Of a stretch of DNA of 64,000 nucleotides, positions 1 through 8,626 are shown piece after piece (the stretch's first letter is position 1; each line of letters starts with the position of its first letter). The notes beneath the pieces are model-generated. The model ran no database searches. It had not been told where the DNA came from and saw only the letters and a program-made list of their open reading frames with translations. This DNA is from AB-137-C09 sp964458185 (GTDB lineage: Bacteria > Pseudomonadota > Zetaproteobacteria > Mariprofundales > Mariprofundaceae): assembly GCA_964458185.1 (NCBI GenBank), contig CAYWFG010000008.1, positions 1 to 64,000 on the forward strand, given 5' to 3'. A program made the translations under genes and the position numbers.

Positions 1-204
1 CGTTTTGGTACGTATGATTATGACACATCGGTTGCAGGCAAAGCCAATCAAACAACCTTGGCTTTAACCTCTGTGTTGGGTGATGGCTTGGGCGCATTGT
101 TTGAATACCGTACGCTACACAACACCATGGCTGCTGCTATTGATGGTGCACCTGCCAACACAACGTTAAAAGCCTACGCTTTTGAGATGACCTACGCTTT
201 TTAA
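1..204 (+). CDS. C-terminus of outer-membrane beta-barrel protein (porin-like), partial
   Basis: An open frame enters from the left edge and stops at 202-204, giving 67 residues. It is rich in alternating polar and hydrophobic residues, as in transmembrane beta strands, and ends in Tyr-Ala-Phe; a terminal aromatic residue is the usual recognition signal for the BAM outer-membrane insertase. Putative porins of the TorF type often precede glnK-amtB in proteobacteria, so a porin is the best guess. The N-terminus is outside the window, and the exact family cannot be fixed from this fragment. Confidence 0.6.
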   Translation, partial: RFGTYDYDTSVAGKANQTTLALTSVLGDGLGALFEYRTLHNTMAAAIDGAPANTTLKAYAFEMTYAF

Positions 205-210
205 TACCAC

Positions 211-246
211 AAGGCAGTGCGTTTGCACTGCCTTTTAATTTTTATC
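211..246 (+). terminator. Intrinsic terminator or attenuator between the porin gene and glnK
   Basis: A 10-bp perfect stem (AAGGCAGTGC, loop GTTT, GCACTGCCTT) is followed by a T-rich run at 233-246. The next start codon is only 11 nt further on. glnK must therefore be read through from upstream or use a promoter overlapping the porin end. Confidence 0.8.
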
Positions 247-256
247 AGGAGTTGTT

Positions 257-598
257 ATGAAAAAAATTACTGCCGTCATCAAACCTTTCAAATTGGATGA
301 CGTAAAAGATGCCTTGGCAGACCTTGGTATTACGGGACTAACGATCAGTGAAGTCCGTGGCTACGGTCGCCAAAAAGGGCATACTGAACTGTACCGTGGT
401 GCAGAATACAGTGTGGACTTTGTGCCTAAGACAGAGATTTCTACCGTTGTTTCAGCCGACCAAGTGGATGCCGTCGTGGATGCGATTGTTAGTTCTGCGC
501 GTAGCGGTAAAGTGGGTGATGGTAAAATATTTATCACTGATGTTGGTCGTGTTATTCGCATTCGCACAGGCGAAGAAGACGAAGAAGCGTTAAACTAG
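257..598 (+). CDS. glnK: PII nitrogen-regulatory protein GlnK
   Basis: Encodes a 113-residue PII signal protein. These homotrimers bind ATP/ADP and 2-oxoglutarate, are uridylylated by GlnD, and control AmtB, NtrB and GlnE. The T-loop carries the modifiable tyrosine in the usual place (Y51 in GAEYSVDF), preceded by RGYGRQKGH. The C-terminal nucleotide-binding segment reads GKVGDGKIFITDVGRVIRIR. Length is standard, and a CAGGAG ribosome-binding site precedes the ATG. It lies 9 nt upstream of amtB, the classical pair in which GlnK plugs the ammonium channel under nitrogen sufficiency. The PII-like gene at 23.8-24.2 kb is a different type. Confidence 0.97.
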   Translation: MKKITAVIKPFKLDDVKDALADLGITGLTISEVRGYGRQKGHTELYRGAEYSVDFVPKTEISTVVSADQVDAVVDAIVSSARSGKVGDGKIFITDVGRVIRIRTGEEDEEALN

Positions 599-607
599 GG
601 GACTATC

Positions 608-1870
608 ATGGAAGCATTATCATCAGATATTTTACAAACGAAGTATGCCCTCGATACCTTTTACTTTCTTATTATGGGTGCATTTGTGATGTGGATGGCA
701 GCAGGCTTTGCCATGCTAGAAAGTGGCATGGTTCGCTCTAAAAACACGGCTGAAATCCTCACTAAAAACATCGTGCTTTATGCCATTGCTTGCGTCATGT
801 ACATGCTTGTGGGTTATAACATCATGTATGGTGAGCATATTTCATCGTTGATCCCTGGGATCAGCTTTGGCTTAGGCATGGATAATGAAACAGCAGCAGT
901 CATCGCAGGTGGCGATGGTGCGCCGTATTACTCCAAGCTGGCAGACTTTTTCTTTCAGGTGGTGTTTGTTGCCACTGCCATGTCGATTGTTTCAGGCGCA
1001 GTGGCAGAACGGATGAAATTATGGTCATTCTTTGCCTTTGCCATTGTATTAACAGGTTTTATTTACCCTGTACAAGGCATGTGGAAATGGGGCGATGGTT
1101 TTCTTAATCAAGCAGGTTTCCTTGATTTTGCTGGTTCTGGTGTGGTACACATGACGGGTGCTGCTGCCGCTTTGGCAGCGGTGTTATTACTCGGTGCGCG
1201 TAAAGGAAAATATGGCAAAAATGGCGAAGTGAATGCCATCCCTGGTTGTAATATGCCGATGGCAACCTTGGGTACTTTTATTTTATGGATGGGTTGGTTT
1301 GGTTTTAATGGCGGCTCCGAGTTAAAAGTCTCTGATGTTGCAGAGGCGAATTCTGTTGCTATGGTTTTTGTCAATACCAATATGGCTGCGGCAGGTGGTG
1401 CGATTGCAGCACTCATTGCAGCCCGTTTGTGGTTCGGTAAAGCAGATCTTACTATGGCATTAAATGGTGCGTTGGCAGGGCTGGTATCGATTACCGCAGA
1501 GCCGCTCACCCCTTCCCCCGAGCTTGCGACATTGATTGGTGCTATTGGTGGTGTCATCGTTGTTGCCTCTATTGTCACGCTGGATCGAACCTTTAAACTG
1601 GATGATCCTGTGGGTGCGATCTCTGTGCATGGCGTGTGTGGTGTTTGGGGCTTATTAGCAGTATGCTTAAGCAACCCCGAAGCACATTTAAGCATGCAGT
1701 TAATGGGCATTGGTGTGATCTTTGCTTGGGTCTTTGGCACCAGCTTGGCTGTATGGTTTGCCATCAAGATGATCTTTGGTATTCGCGTTAGCGAAGAAGA
1801 AGAATACGAAGGTCTGGATGTCAATGAATGTGGGCTAGAAGCATACCCTGAGTTTACTAACACCAAGTAA
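608..1870 (+). CDS. amtB: Ammonium transporter AmtB
   Basis: A 420-residue Amt/MEP/Rh channel of the inner membrane, conducting ammonium and gated by GlnK. Hydrophobic segments run through almost the whole chain, in line with 11 transmembrane helices. The family signature DFAGSGVVHMTGA holds the first pore histidine (H181), and the second twin-His residue lies in SVHGVCGVWG (H341). There is no clear cleavable signal peptide; the protein opens directly into helix 1 (LIMGAFVMWMAAGFAML). The acidic/glutamate-rich C-tail (SEEEEYEG) faces the cytoplasm, where GlnK docks. It is cotranscribed with glnK and ends at a strong terminator. Confidence 0.97.
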   Translation: MEALSSDILQTKYALDTFYFLIMGAFVMWMAAGFAMLESGMVRSKNTAEILTKNIVLYAIACVMYMLVGYNIMYGEHISSLIPGISFGLGMDNETAAVIAGGDGAPYYSKLADFFFQVVFVATAMSIVSGAVAERMKLWSFFAFAIVLTGFIYPVQGMWKWGDGFLNQAGFLDFAGSGVVHMTGAAAALAAVLLLGARKGKYGKNGEVNAIPGCNMPMATLGTFILWMGWFGFNGGSELKVSDVAEANSVAMVFVNTNMAAAGGAIAALIAARLWFGKADLTMALNGALAGLVSITAEPLTPSPELATLIGAIGGVIVVASIVTLDRTFKLDDPVGAISVHGVCGVWGLLAVCLSNPEAHLSMQLMGIGVIFAWVFGTSLAVWFAIKMIFGIRVSEEEEYEGLDVNECGLEAYPEFTNTK

Positions 1871-1930
1871 ACCATAACCGTTTCAGCGCAGATACTCCCA
1901 CCCAATAAGTATAGGCACTGAAAAAACCAA

Positions 1931-1960
1931 GGGAGGTTGTTATGACCTCCCTTTTTTTAT
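1931..1960 (+). terminator. Intrinsic terminator after amtB
   Basis: The stem GGGAGGT / ACCTCCC around the loop TGTTATG is followed by seven T residues. It is placed 60 nt after the amtB stop codon and closes the glnK-amtB transcript. Confidence 0.9.
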
Positions 1961-1977
1961 TTAATTGCTACGTAACA

Positions 1978-2025
1978 TCAACACCTTTGCCAATTTTTGG
2001 TCTCAAATTAAGAGAAAAAGTGAAT
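1978..2025 (+). repeat. Partial copy of the MITE-like element end
   Basis: Bases 1979-2025 match 22058-22104 at 41 of 47 positions, beginning CAACACCTT and containing AAATTAAGA. That second site is the left end of an element with matched terminal inverted repeats. The corresponding right end is not visible downstream here, so this copy looks truncated. Confidence 0.7.
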
Positions 2026-2072
2026 GGTTGCAATAGATTTATTTTGCTACGCAGTTATACTAAAACCAGCCT

Positions 2073-2102
2073 CTCGTTCCCACGCAGGAGCATGGGAACG
2101 AG
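2073..2102. repeat. Palindromic intergenic repeat (CTCGTTCCCA type)
   Basis: Perfect 10-bp arms, CTCGTTCCCA (2073-2082) and TGGGAACGAG (2093-2102), flank a 10-nt centre. Hairpins of this composition are common as dispersed intergenic repeats in proteobacterial genomes. Only one copy was noticed in this window. Confidence 0.65.
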
Positions 2103-2110
2103 GTTCTAAT

Positions 2111-2149
2111 TATCAATATGCTTTAAAAAGGTCAAATGCGTAACATCAG
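2111..2149 (+). repeat. 39-bp dispersed repeat, copy 1
   Basis: Starts TATCAATATGCTTTAAAAAG and matches 23782-23820 at 37 of 39 positions in the same orientation. It contains no coding potential. Copy 2 lies immediately after the PII-like gene of the metal-efflux cluster, so the two copies sit near the two PII-associated loci. Confidence 0.75.
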
Positions 2150-2399
2150 CTCCTCAGTCTGCGAAACCAAGATTGCTGTCTATATTGATGGCAATCAGGG
2201 AAGAAAGGTTCGCGTAGATAGTTGGACTACGGTAAACATTGTTCGACGGTAAATATTTCAATAAAGCCAAACAATAGGACAGAAGCCTGACCACATTCCA
2301 TTCGGGCGAGAAGGACGGCGGTTAAATCCTTTCTCTCCTTGACGCTGATGCAATAAAAGAGGACGCTTCTCACCGTGAATTGTTCTAAGGGGGGGGAGT

Positions 2400-5300
2400 A
2401 TGCGTAACATTCGACAGTCATTGATGCAATTGTTGCATGAGGCAGCCAAACACTATCAAGTGGGTGAAATGCCAAAACGTTTGCAGGCGGCTGTTTTGCA
2501 CGATGCTATGATGTTGCTTCCTCTGCCTGAATGTGCTGGATCAGATGAACGGGTTGCTTTGCATGTACGCAGCTTGAGTTCAGGCTCATTGCATCGGCAT
2601 ATCTTAACCATTCGATGCCCTGATCAAGCCTTTTATCTGGATGCTGTTAAAAGCTATTTGGCGCGTCACGGTATTGAACCCATCAACCATCAAACTGTTG
2701 TTGCGGCCATTCACTGTGATGCAAAACGACAATGCCAAGTGCAGCTCGGTAAACCTGAAGCATCTTCGGATGAAAACTTTATGTTTATTGCCATTCACTT
2801 ATCAGCAGCTTTGGTTGAAAATATTGATGCCATCAAGCAAAATGTGCATACCATTTTGCAGGCTGTTGCTTTGTCTGTGGTGGACTTCCCCCGTATGCGC
2901 AAAAAATTACAGCATATTGGTCAAATATTGACGCAACAAAACCCTATTGAAGGCGCGTTATTAAATTGGATGAATGATGATCATTATATCATTTATGGTA
3001 TACAATTATCATCTTGGCGAAAAGGGTTAATGCGCCGTTATCCTGTTTTAGACCGAATTATCCCGAACTTACGTAAAGAACTAGCGATTGCCGACCATGC
3101 ATCATCGGTAGGTTTACAATGGTTATCGTTACCCAGTATGCTCAATCACCTTTATAGCCCTTCGCGCATGGAGGTAGTGCGTATTTCTTGGCATGAGCAT
3201 GATGTGTTGCAGCAAGCCATCTTGATTGGTCATTTTGCACGCAGCGGTCGATACAGCAATGCGAGTCAGATTCCGCGATTAGAGCAAACATGGCGCACCT
3301 TATGCCAATCTAGCATGTTAAAATACTCCAGCTTTTACCGTCGAGAAATTCGTTCGTTGTTTGATCGAATGCCAAAACCTGTATTGCTGGGGGTAGCAGG
3401 GCAAGACTGGCTTAAACCATTGAAGGAAATTACTGATTTAAGCAGCCCAACGCAAATGACTATTGCTCGTTTAACGCCTGAATATGGTGCTAGCGAGTTT
3501 CTCATGATGGCAATGATGACTGACCGATTTGGCCCTAATATTTTATTGAACCTTCGTGAAACTTTGCAGCATGAAGGGTTGCTTTACCACGACCATATCA
3601 GTATCACTATGGGTTCAAAAAAAGTAATTATTGCTGCTGTTAGTGCGAAAACAACATGGCCAAGCATGTCCTTATTGCATGCTCGCTTGCAAAATTGCGT
3701 GGTGTTTTGGAAAGACTTAGCAAAACGAAGTATTTTATCACAACCAGATAAGATAGATGTGCCCAAGGCATTGCATGCATTAGAACTTTTACCACGCTTG
3801 TATCAAGAACTTTATCCCCCCGAACAATTTGTGCGTGATCTTCAGGCGATTGATCGTATTGCCCATCAGCAACGGCGTTCTGTGCGTGTTGCTTTGGAAA
3901 AAGAGTTTATTACGGTTCATATTTATAGCCATAGCAATATACCCTTGGGTATTTTGATTGAGCGGATTCAAGCATTTGGTTTGCTTGCTGTGCAAGAGTC
4001 ACTGGTTACTTTCACGCATAGTAATCAGCCGATTGACCTTATCAGCTTGCGTTGTACACCGCCATCTAAACTTCGTGTTGAGGCGAAAGAGCGTTTATCG
4101 TTTGCCCTTGAATCCGTACTCAATGAAGAAGCAGATCACGATGCGCTTAATGCACTATTAATCTCAGCAGGTTTATCTATTTATGATGTGGCAGTATTAA
4201 TTACATTAAGAAATCATTTGATTCAACTGCTTCCCGATGCAGCACTTAGCCCGTTATCGAGTATGATGAATCAATACCCTGCGGTTTCGTCACGTTTGTA
4301 CCGTATGTTTGAATCACTGCACCGCCCTGCCATGCCACAAGCATCCAGCCCGCAAAGTTGTTTGAATTTTAAAAAATCAATGCGTGATGTCAGTAGTTTA
4401 ACCCATGACCGTTGGTTTCGTGCTTTAGAAAGCATGGTTTTATCCAGCCTGAGAAGCAATGCTTATCAGCGTGAACTTGCAGAGCCATTGGCGATTAAAT
4501 TAGATCCTGCTGCCTTAGATTTTATCCCACAGCCTAAACCCTACCGTGAAATTTTTGTTCACGGCATTCACGTTGAGGGTGTTCATCTGCGCGCAGGCAG
4601 TGTAGCTCGTGGCGGCATCCGTTACTCTGATCGCCCTAATGATTTTCGCACGGAAGTGCTAGAGTTAATGGCAACACAAACGGTGAAAAATGGGCAAATT
4701 CTGCCTACGGGAGCCAAGGGTGGTTTTGTTATTCGTGGTGAGTCTATTGATGCAGCTTTTGTGGTGCAACAATACCGCCTTTTTATTCGGGCATTGTTAA
4801 CATTAACCGATAATCTTGTTGCAGGTGAAGTTGTTCATCCAGCAGGCATGCGCATTGCCACAATGGATCAATCAGACCCTTATCTGGTGGTTGCCGCCGA
4901 TAAAGGCACTGCGCGTTTTTCTGATGATGCCAATGATTTAGCTGCTCAATGCCAATACTGGTTGGATGATGCTTTTGCCAGTGGCGGTCGTTATGGTTAT
5001 GATCATAAAGTGTTTGGTATTACTGCGCGTGGTGCATGGGAGTGCGCCAAACAACATTTTCATACCTTAGGGCGGAATGCAGCGATTGACCCGATCAGCG
5101 TGGTTGGCATTGGCGATATGGCAGGGGATGTTTTTGGTAATGGCATGCTATTAAACCCTAATATTCGTTTGATTGCTGCATTTAACCATCGGCATATTTT
5201 TTTAGATCCCACCCCTGATACATCACAAGCTTTTACCGAACGGCAACGTTTATTTCAAGCAGTACAAGGCTGGGATAGCTACCAATCGGACTGTATCAGT

Positions 5301-6992
5301 AATGGTGGTGGTGTTTTTGATCGATACAGCAAAAAGATTATCCTGTCTGTCGAGATTTGTGCCGTTTTGGGCATTGATGTTGCTGAGATATCTGGTGAAG
5401 CTTTGATTCGAGCGATTCTTAAATCCCCTGTTGATTTGTTGTACAATGGTGGCATCGGCACTTACGTGAAAGGCAACCAAGAAACGCATGCCGATGTTCG
5501 CGACCCTGCGAATAATAGTGTTCGCGTTAATGGCAGTGAATTGCGCTGCAGTGTGGTCTGCGAAGGCGGCAACCTTGGTTTTACCCAGCATGCACGCATT
5601 GAATACGCACAACATGGTGGTTTGATTTATACCGATGCGATTGATAACGCTGCTGGTGTCAATATGTCAGATCACGAAGTGAATTTAAAAATTCTTTTTT
5701 CAGCGACTGATGCAAGAGATATTGGTGTTGACCGACGCAATCAGATCCTTGCCAGCGTCGCAGATATCATCACAGAACAATGCTTAGAAGATAACCGAGA
5801 GCAAGCAAACGCTATCATGTTGGCACTTGTTAGTGCCAAACATCATTTGCCGCGTTTTATTCGTTTGCGCGAACAATTGGTCAATGATGGTCGCCTTGAT
5901 TTACGCATTGATGCTGCTATGCATGATGATGCAACATTGTTACTAACACCGCAATTGGCTGTCTTGCTAGGGCATGAGAAAAATCGTATTCATGATGCCT
6001 TAAATGCCGATTCTTATGCAGAATGGAGCTTGTTTAGCCGTGGTTTATTGCTGCATTATTTCCCCACTACGATTCGACGGCGTTTTCAAGACCAGATTAT
6101 GGCGCATCCACTGCGCATCAGTTTGGCCGATACGTGCGTTAGTAATCATGTATTAAACAACTATGGTCTAACCTGTGTGCATTATGTGCAATCATTGGTT
6201 GATACATCAGCAGCTTATGTTTGCGAAGCCTTAATGATTGGTGAACAATTACTTGGTATGCAGTCTATACAGGATGCAATTCATAAAAGTGATGTGGATG
6301 CACAGATGCTCAATAGTATTCAGCATCATATTCAAGAATATCATTTGCAATTTGCCGAAGAGTTGTTGCGTCTGTGCGATGTTCGCACGCTGGATGCAGC
6401 ATGGCTGAAGCGGCAACAACGCAGTCTTCGACAGTTTAAGAAAACAGAACAAGTCATGGGTGTTGGAAGCAATGAAAACAACTATTTCTTACGCCTGTTA
6501 CGCCAAGCCTCTAGTGGAGGGCTGGCACAAAAAACGGCAACAGACTTAGCTACGTTACCTGAATTGGCTCAAATCCCCCCTGCATTGTACCTTAGTCGTG
6601 AACATCATCGACCATTAAAACATTGTTTGTATGCCATGCAGGCAGTACTTCATTTGCTCCCATTCTCTGCTATAGAATCACCCATGCGTGCCTCTAACTG
6701 GGGCGAAGGAGAGGTGCATTTATTGCGTTGTGAGTGGTTTCATCGTTTGACCCTATTAAAGGCAAAGGCTGGCGCAGAATTACTGATGCAAAAACAAGGG
6801 GATTATGTGCAAATAGGCAAAGAACGATGGGAGAAACATCGCCATTGGGCAAGCCTGCAAACTTTTGCTTATCAATCAACAGAACGAAATAACAACCCAG
6901 CAGAAAAAGAAAAAGACCGTACGCATTTGATGCTGATGATGGCACGATTGGAATCAGTGGTCGAAGAGTCGAAAACGACCCATTCAGGTTAA
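2400..6992 (+). CDS. gdhB: NAD-specific glutamate dehydrogenase, giant (about 180 kDa) type
   Basis: At 1530 residues this belongs to the very large bacterial NAD-GDH family (Bac_GDH), which oxidatively deaminates glutamate to 2-oxoglutarate and ammonium. The long N-terminal regulatory part is poorly conserved. The catalytic domain begins near residue 735 with GGIRYSDRPNDFRTEVLEL, then the lysine-containing GAKGGFVI motif, and continues with a dinucleotide-binding part around VVGIGDMAGDVFGNGM. Family members are usually near 1600 residues, so this one is slightly short but intact. A G-rich ribosome-binding stretch abuts the ATG. It follows the ammonium-uptake genes and would link ammonium, glutamate and carbon flow. 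The gene symbol is by analogy. Confidence 0.9.
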   Translation: MRNIRQSLMQLLHEAAKHYQVGEMPKRLQAAVLHDAMMLLPLPECAGSDERVALHVRSLSSGSLHRHILTIRCPDQAFYLDAVKSYLARHGIEPINHQTVVAAIHCDAKRQCQVQLGKPEASSDENFMFIAIHLSAALVENIDAIKQNVHTILQAVALSVVDFPRMRKKLQHIGQILTQQNPIEGALLNWMNDDHYIIYGIQLSSWRKGLMRRYPVLDRIIPNLRKELAIADHASSVGLQWLSLPSMLNHLYSPSRMEVVRISWHEHDVLQQAILIGHFARSGRYSNASQIPRLEQTWRTLCQSSMLKYSSFYRREIRSLFDRMPKPVLLGVAGQDWLKPLKEITDLSSPTQMTIARLTPEYGASEFLMMAMMTDRFGPNILLNLRETLQHEGLLYHDHISITMGSKKVIIAAVSAKTTWPSMSLLHARLQNCVVFWKDLAKRSILSQPDKIDVPKALHALELLPRLYQELYPPEQFVRDLQAIDRIAHQQRRSVRVALEKEFITVHIYSHSNIPLGILIERIQAFGLLAVQESLVTFTHSNQPIDLISLRCTPPSKLRVEAKERLSFALESVLNEEADHDALNALLISAGLSIYDVAVLITLRNHLIQLLPDAALSPLSSMMNQYPAVSSRLYRMFESLHRPAMPQASSPQSCLNFKKSMRDVSSLTHDRWFRALESMVLSSLRSNAYQRELAEPLAIKLDPAALDFIPQPKPYREIFVHGIHVEGVHLRAGSVARGGIRYSDRPNDFRTEVLELMATQTVKNGQILPTGAKGGFVIRGESIDAAFVVQQYRLFIRALLTLTDNLVAGEVVHPAGMRIATMDQSDPYLVVAADKGTARFSDDANDLAAQCQYWLDDAFASGGRYGYDHKVFGITARGAWECAKQHFHTLGRNAAIDPISVVGIGDMAGDVFGNGMLLNPNIRLIAAFNHRHIFLDPTPDTSQAFTERQRLFQAVQGWDSYQSDCISNGGGVFDRYSKKIILSVEICAVLGIDVAEISGEALIRAILKSPVDLLYNGGIGTYVKGNQETHADVRDPANNSVRVNGSELRCSVVCEGGNLGFTQHARIEYAQHGGLIYTDAIDNAAGVNMSDHEVNLKILFSATDARDIGVDRRNQILASVADIITEQCLEDNREQANAIMLALVSAKHHLPRFIRLREQLVNDGRLDLRIDAAMHDDATLLLTPQLAVLLGHEKNRIHDALNADSYAEWSLFSRGLLLHYFPTTIRRRFQDQIMAHPLRISLADTCVSNHVLNNYGLTCVHYVQSLVDTSAAYVCEALMIGEQLLGMQSIQDAIHKSDVDAQMLNSIQHHIQEYHLQFAEELLRLCDVRTLDAAWLKRQQRSLRQFKKTEQVMGVGSNENNYFLRLLRQASSGGLAQKTATDLATLPELAQIPPALYLSREHHRPLKHCLYAMQAVLHLLPFSAIESPMRASNWGEGEVHLLRCEWFHRLTLLKAKAGAELLMQKQGDYVQIGKERWEKHRHWASLQTFAYQSTERNNNPAEKEKDRTHLMLMMARLESVVEESKTTHSG

Positions 6993-7045
6993 AATCATCT
7001 TTTGTTTTCACCATGCGGCGAACTTTAATGCTGTGAGGTAAACAC

Positions 7046-8140
7046 ATGAATAAAAAAAGAATGATGGCATTCGTATCTTCGCTGAGTCTCTTAAGTGTAT
7101 CGTTATTACCCGTTAATCATGCTGAGGCTCGCACACCAACGTTACAAGAAGCCTACCCTATAACGTTGTTGCTTGCCGATAAAAAACATGAGTTAACCTA
7201 CCCTTCTATTGCTGGCAATCGGTTAGTTTTTACTGCGCGTCATCATGATGCTGGCGATGTGTTTCGCGTGATTGAGTCAACGATTGATCAGCCAAGCATC
7301 AAAGGAAAAAGCGTACCAACAGCATTGACTAAAGAGTCTATTCGTTTTGGTGTCGCCACTGATGCAGGTGTTGGTTATGTTAGCAATCGCATGGGACCTG
7401 TTTCTGCTTGGTTATGGCTAAACTCAGGTGATATGCATACCTCAATAAGCAATTACCTGACTTACCGTGGCGGCTTGATTCCCAATCATTTGAATGCCTC
7501 CCCTGATGCACGTTTTTGGTGTTTTGATGCCAGCATGCAAAAAATCCGTCACAACGAGATGTTGCAAGAGTTTTCCAAAACATTGCATTTTGAATTGCGT
7601 GGTCAAATGTGGCGTGTTTATGATTCAAACTTTTACCGTCGTAAAGATGCCTACCGCGACAATAAAACAGGAACCAAAAATCGTTTCGAGCATCCCTTTT
7701 TGTTTATCTTTGATCGCCAAAGTGCAACGCTATCCATGATCCCTAATGCTTTTAATGGAACTATCTCTGCTGATGGTCAGCGTATTGTGTTTGTCCGTGA
7801 AATTGATGGTAATTATGATTTATGGATGCAAAACATGGATGGTACGGAGCTTACCCGTTTAACCGATACCCCAAATGGCGAATATGAACCTGCATTCAGC
7901 CCTGATGGTAGCAAACTGGCGTTTGTCTCCAACCGTGACGCAGATGGCAGTGTACGCCATACATCGTTGTATGTGATGGAATTATCCAGTGGCAAAAGTA
8001 TCCGAATTACATTCTCGTCTCGTGCCAGTGATGGTGGTCCTGCATGGGCAGATGAACATCATCTAATTTTTCATTCTAATCGAAGTGAAAAAGAAGGAAA
8101 AACAGTCAACGATTGGCGTTTGTGGACAGTTGCATTTTAA
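7046..8140 (+). CDS. TolB-like beta-propeller periplasmic protein
   Basis: A 364-residue protein with a Sec signal peptide (basic MNKKR, then a hydrophobic core ending near the Ala-Glu-Ala at 26-28). The C-terminal half contains PD40-type blades such as GTISADGQRIVFVRE, YEPAFSPDGSKLAFVSNRD and a last strand with HLIFHSNRS. This is the fold of the TolB propeller, but no N-terminal TolB domain or Pal/Tol neighbours are present. A role in periplasmic protein interaction is likely; a specific function is not known. It is spaced 53 nt after the GDH gene and may be read through from it. Confidence 0.7.
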   Translation: MNKKRMMAFVSSLSLLSVSLLPVNHAEARTPTLQEAYPITLLLADKKHELTYPSIAGNRLVFTARHHDAGDVFRVIESTIDQPSIKGKSVPTALTKESIRFGVATDAGVGYVSNRMGPVSAWLWLNSGDMHTSISNYLTYRGGLIPNHLNASPDARFWCFDASMQKIRHNEMLQEFSKTLHFELRGQMWRVYDSNFYRRKDAYRDNKTGTKNRFEHPFLFIFDRQSATLSMIPNAFNGTISADGQRIVFVREIDGNYDLWMQNMDGTELTRLTDTPNGEYEPAFSPDGSKLAFVSNRDADGSVRHTSLYVMELSSGKSIRITFSSRASDGGPAWADEHHLIFHSNRSEKEGKTVNDWRLWTVAF

Positions 8141-8158
8141 GTATAATGCGTTATTATG

Positions 8159-8178
8159 CGCCGCGTTTTTCAGCGGCG
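8159..8178 (+). terminator. GC-rich hairpin after the TolB-like gene
   Basis: CGCCGC, an 8-nt loop and GCGGCG form a strong short stem 19 nt after the stop codon. It lacks an adjacent T-run, so it is a weak or Rho-assisted terminator at best. Confidence 0.4.
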
Positions 8179-8235
8179 TGTTCCAGTTGGAATATATAGC
8201 CTCTTTTTACTTTTTGACTCGCATGTGGGGATCCA

Positions 8236-8601
8236 ATGGCTTTGAACAAAGAGCAGTTGAATGATTTTGAAATACTGCTAAAAAAGTGGCGGGATGAACT
8301 TCAAGAAACGCACACCCGAAGCATACAAAATATGCAAGAAGACCCTAGCGTATACCCTGATCCCAACGATCAAGCCAGTATTGAAACCGAACGTGATTTT
8401 GATATTCGCATCAAAGACCGTGAGCGTCAGTTGATTCGTAAAATTGATCAAGCGATGGGACGAGTACGTGAAGGTGAATATGGTATATGCGATAGCTGCG
8501 GTGCAGACATTGCTTACAAACGTTTGTTGGCACGCCCTGTCACCACGCTATGTATCGAATGCAAAACGGAACAAGAGCAGGGTGAACGCACCCACACCTA
8601 G
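8236..8601 (+). CDS. dksA: RNA polymerase-binding transcription factor DksA
   Basis: A 121-residue DksA/TraR-family protein that inserts a coiled coil into the RNA polymerase secondary channel and works with ppGpp. The coiled-coil tip keeps the D-x-x-D-x-A motif (D42, D45, A47 in DPNDQA). The C-terminal zinc finger has all four cysteines (C85, C88, C106, C109), so this is the zinc-dependent form and not the C-minus paralogue. Length is slightly shorter than E. coli DksA (151), missing mainly the N-terminal extension. It stands alone, convergent with the decarboxylase gene. Confidence 0.93.
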   Translation: MALNKEQLNDFEILLKKWRDELQETHTRSIQNMQEDPSVYPDPNDQASIETERDFDIRIKDRERQLIRKIDQAMGRVREGEYGICDSCGADIAYKRLLARPVTTLCIECKTEQEQGERTHT

Positions 8602-8607
8602 AAATGA

Positions 8608-8626
8608 GTGGTCAATGACTGACCAC
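8608..8626. terminator. Convergent hairpin between dksA and the decarboxylase gene
   Basis: GTGGTCA / TGACCAC arms flank a 5-nt loop in the 10-nt space between two convergent genes, overlapping the end of the minus-strand gene. There is no long T-run on either strand, so terminator function is probable from position only. Confidence 0.4.

Larger units (their letters stand above)
1871..2399. other. 529-bp intergenic region amtB-GDH holding several repeats
   Basis: No credible gene is seen here. From left to right it holds the amtB terminator, a partial copy of a MITE-like end (1978-2025), a 10-bp-arm inverted repeat (2073-2102), a 39-bp dispersed repeat (2111-2149), and a pair of 12-bp direct repeats (2229-2240 and 2246-2257). 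A G-rich ribosome-binding stretch leads directly into the glutamate dehydrogenase start. The repeats suggest insertion of small mobile elements between the nitrogen genes. Confidence 0.6.

Noticed and set aside
1108..1905. Long reverse-strand frame opposite amtB.
   Set aside because: It mirrors the codon pattern of amtB, has no homology-like motifs and no ribosome-binding site; amtB itself is unambiguous.
2137..2410. ATGCGTAACAT occurs at 2137-2147 and again at the GDH start codon (2400-2410).
   Set aside because: Only 11 bp match and the flanks differ; the second copy is coding sequence. Probably coincidence.
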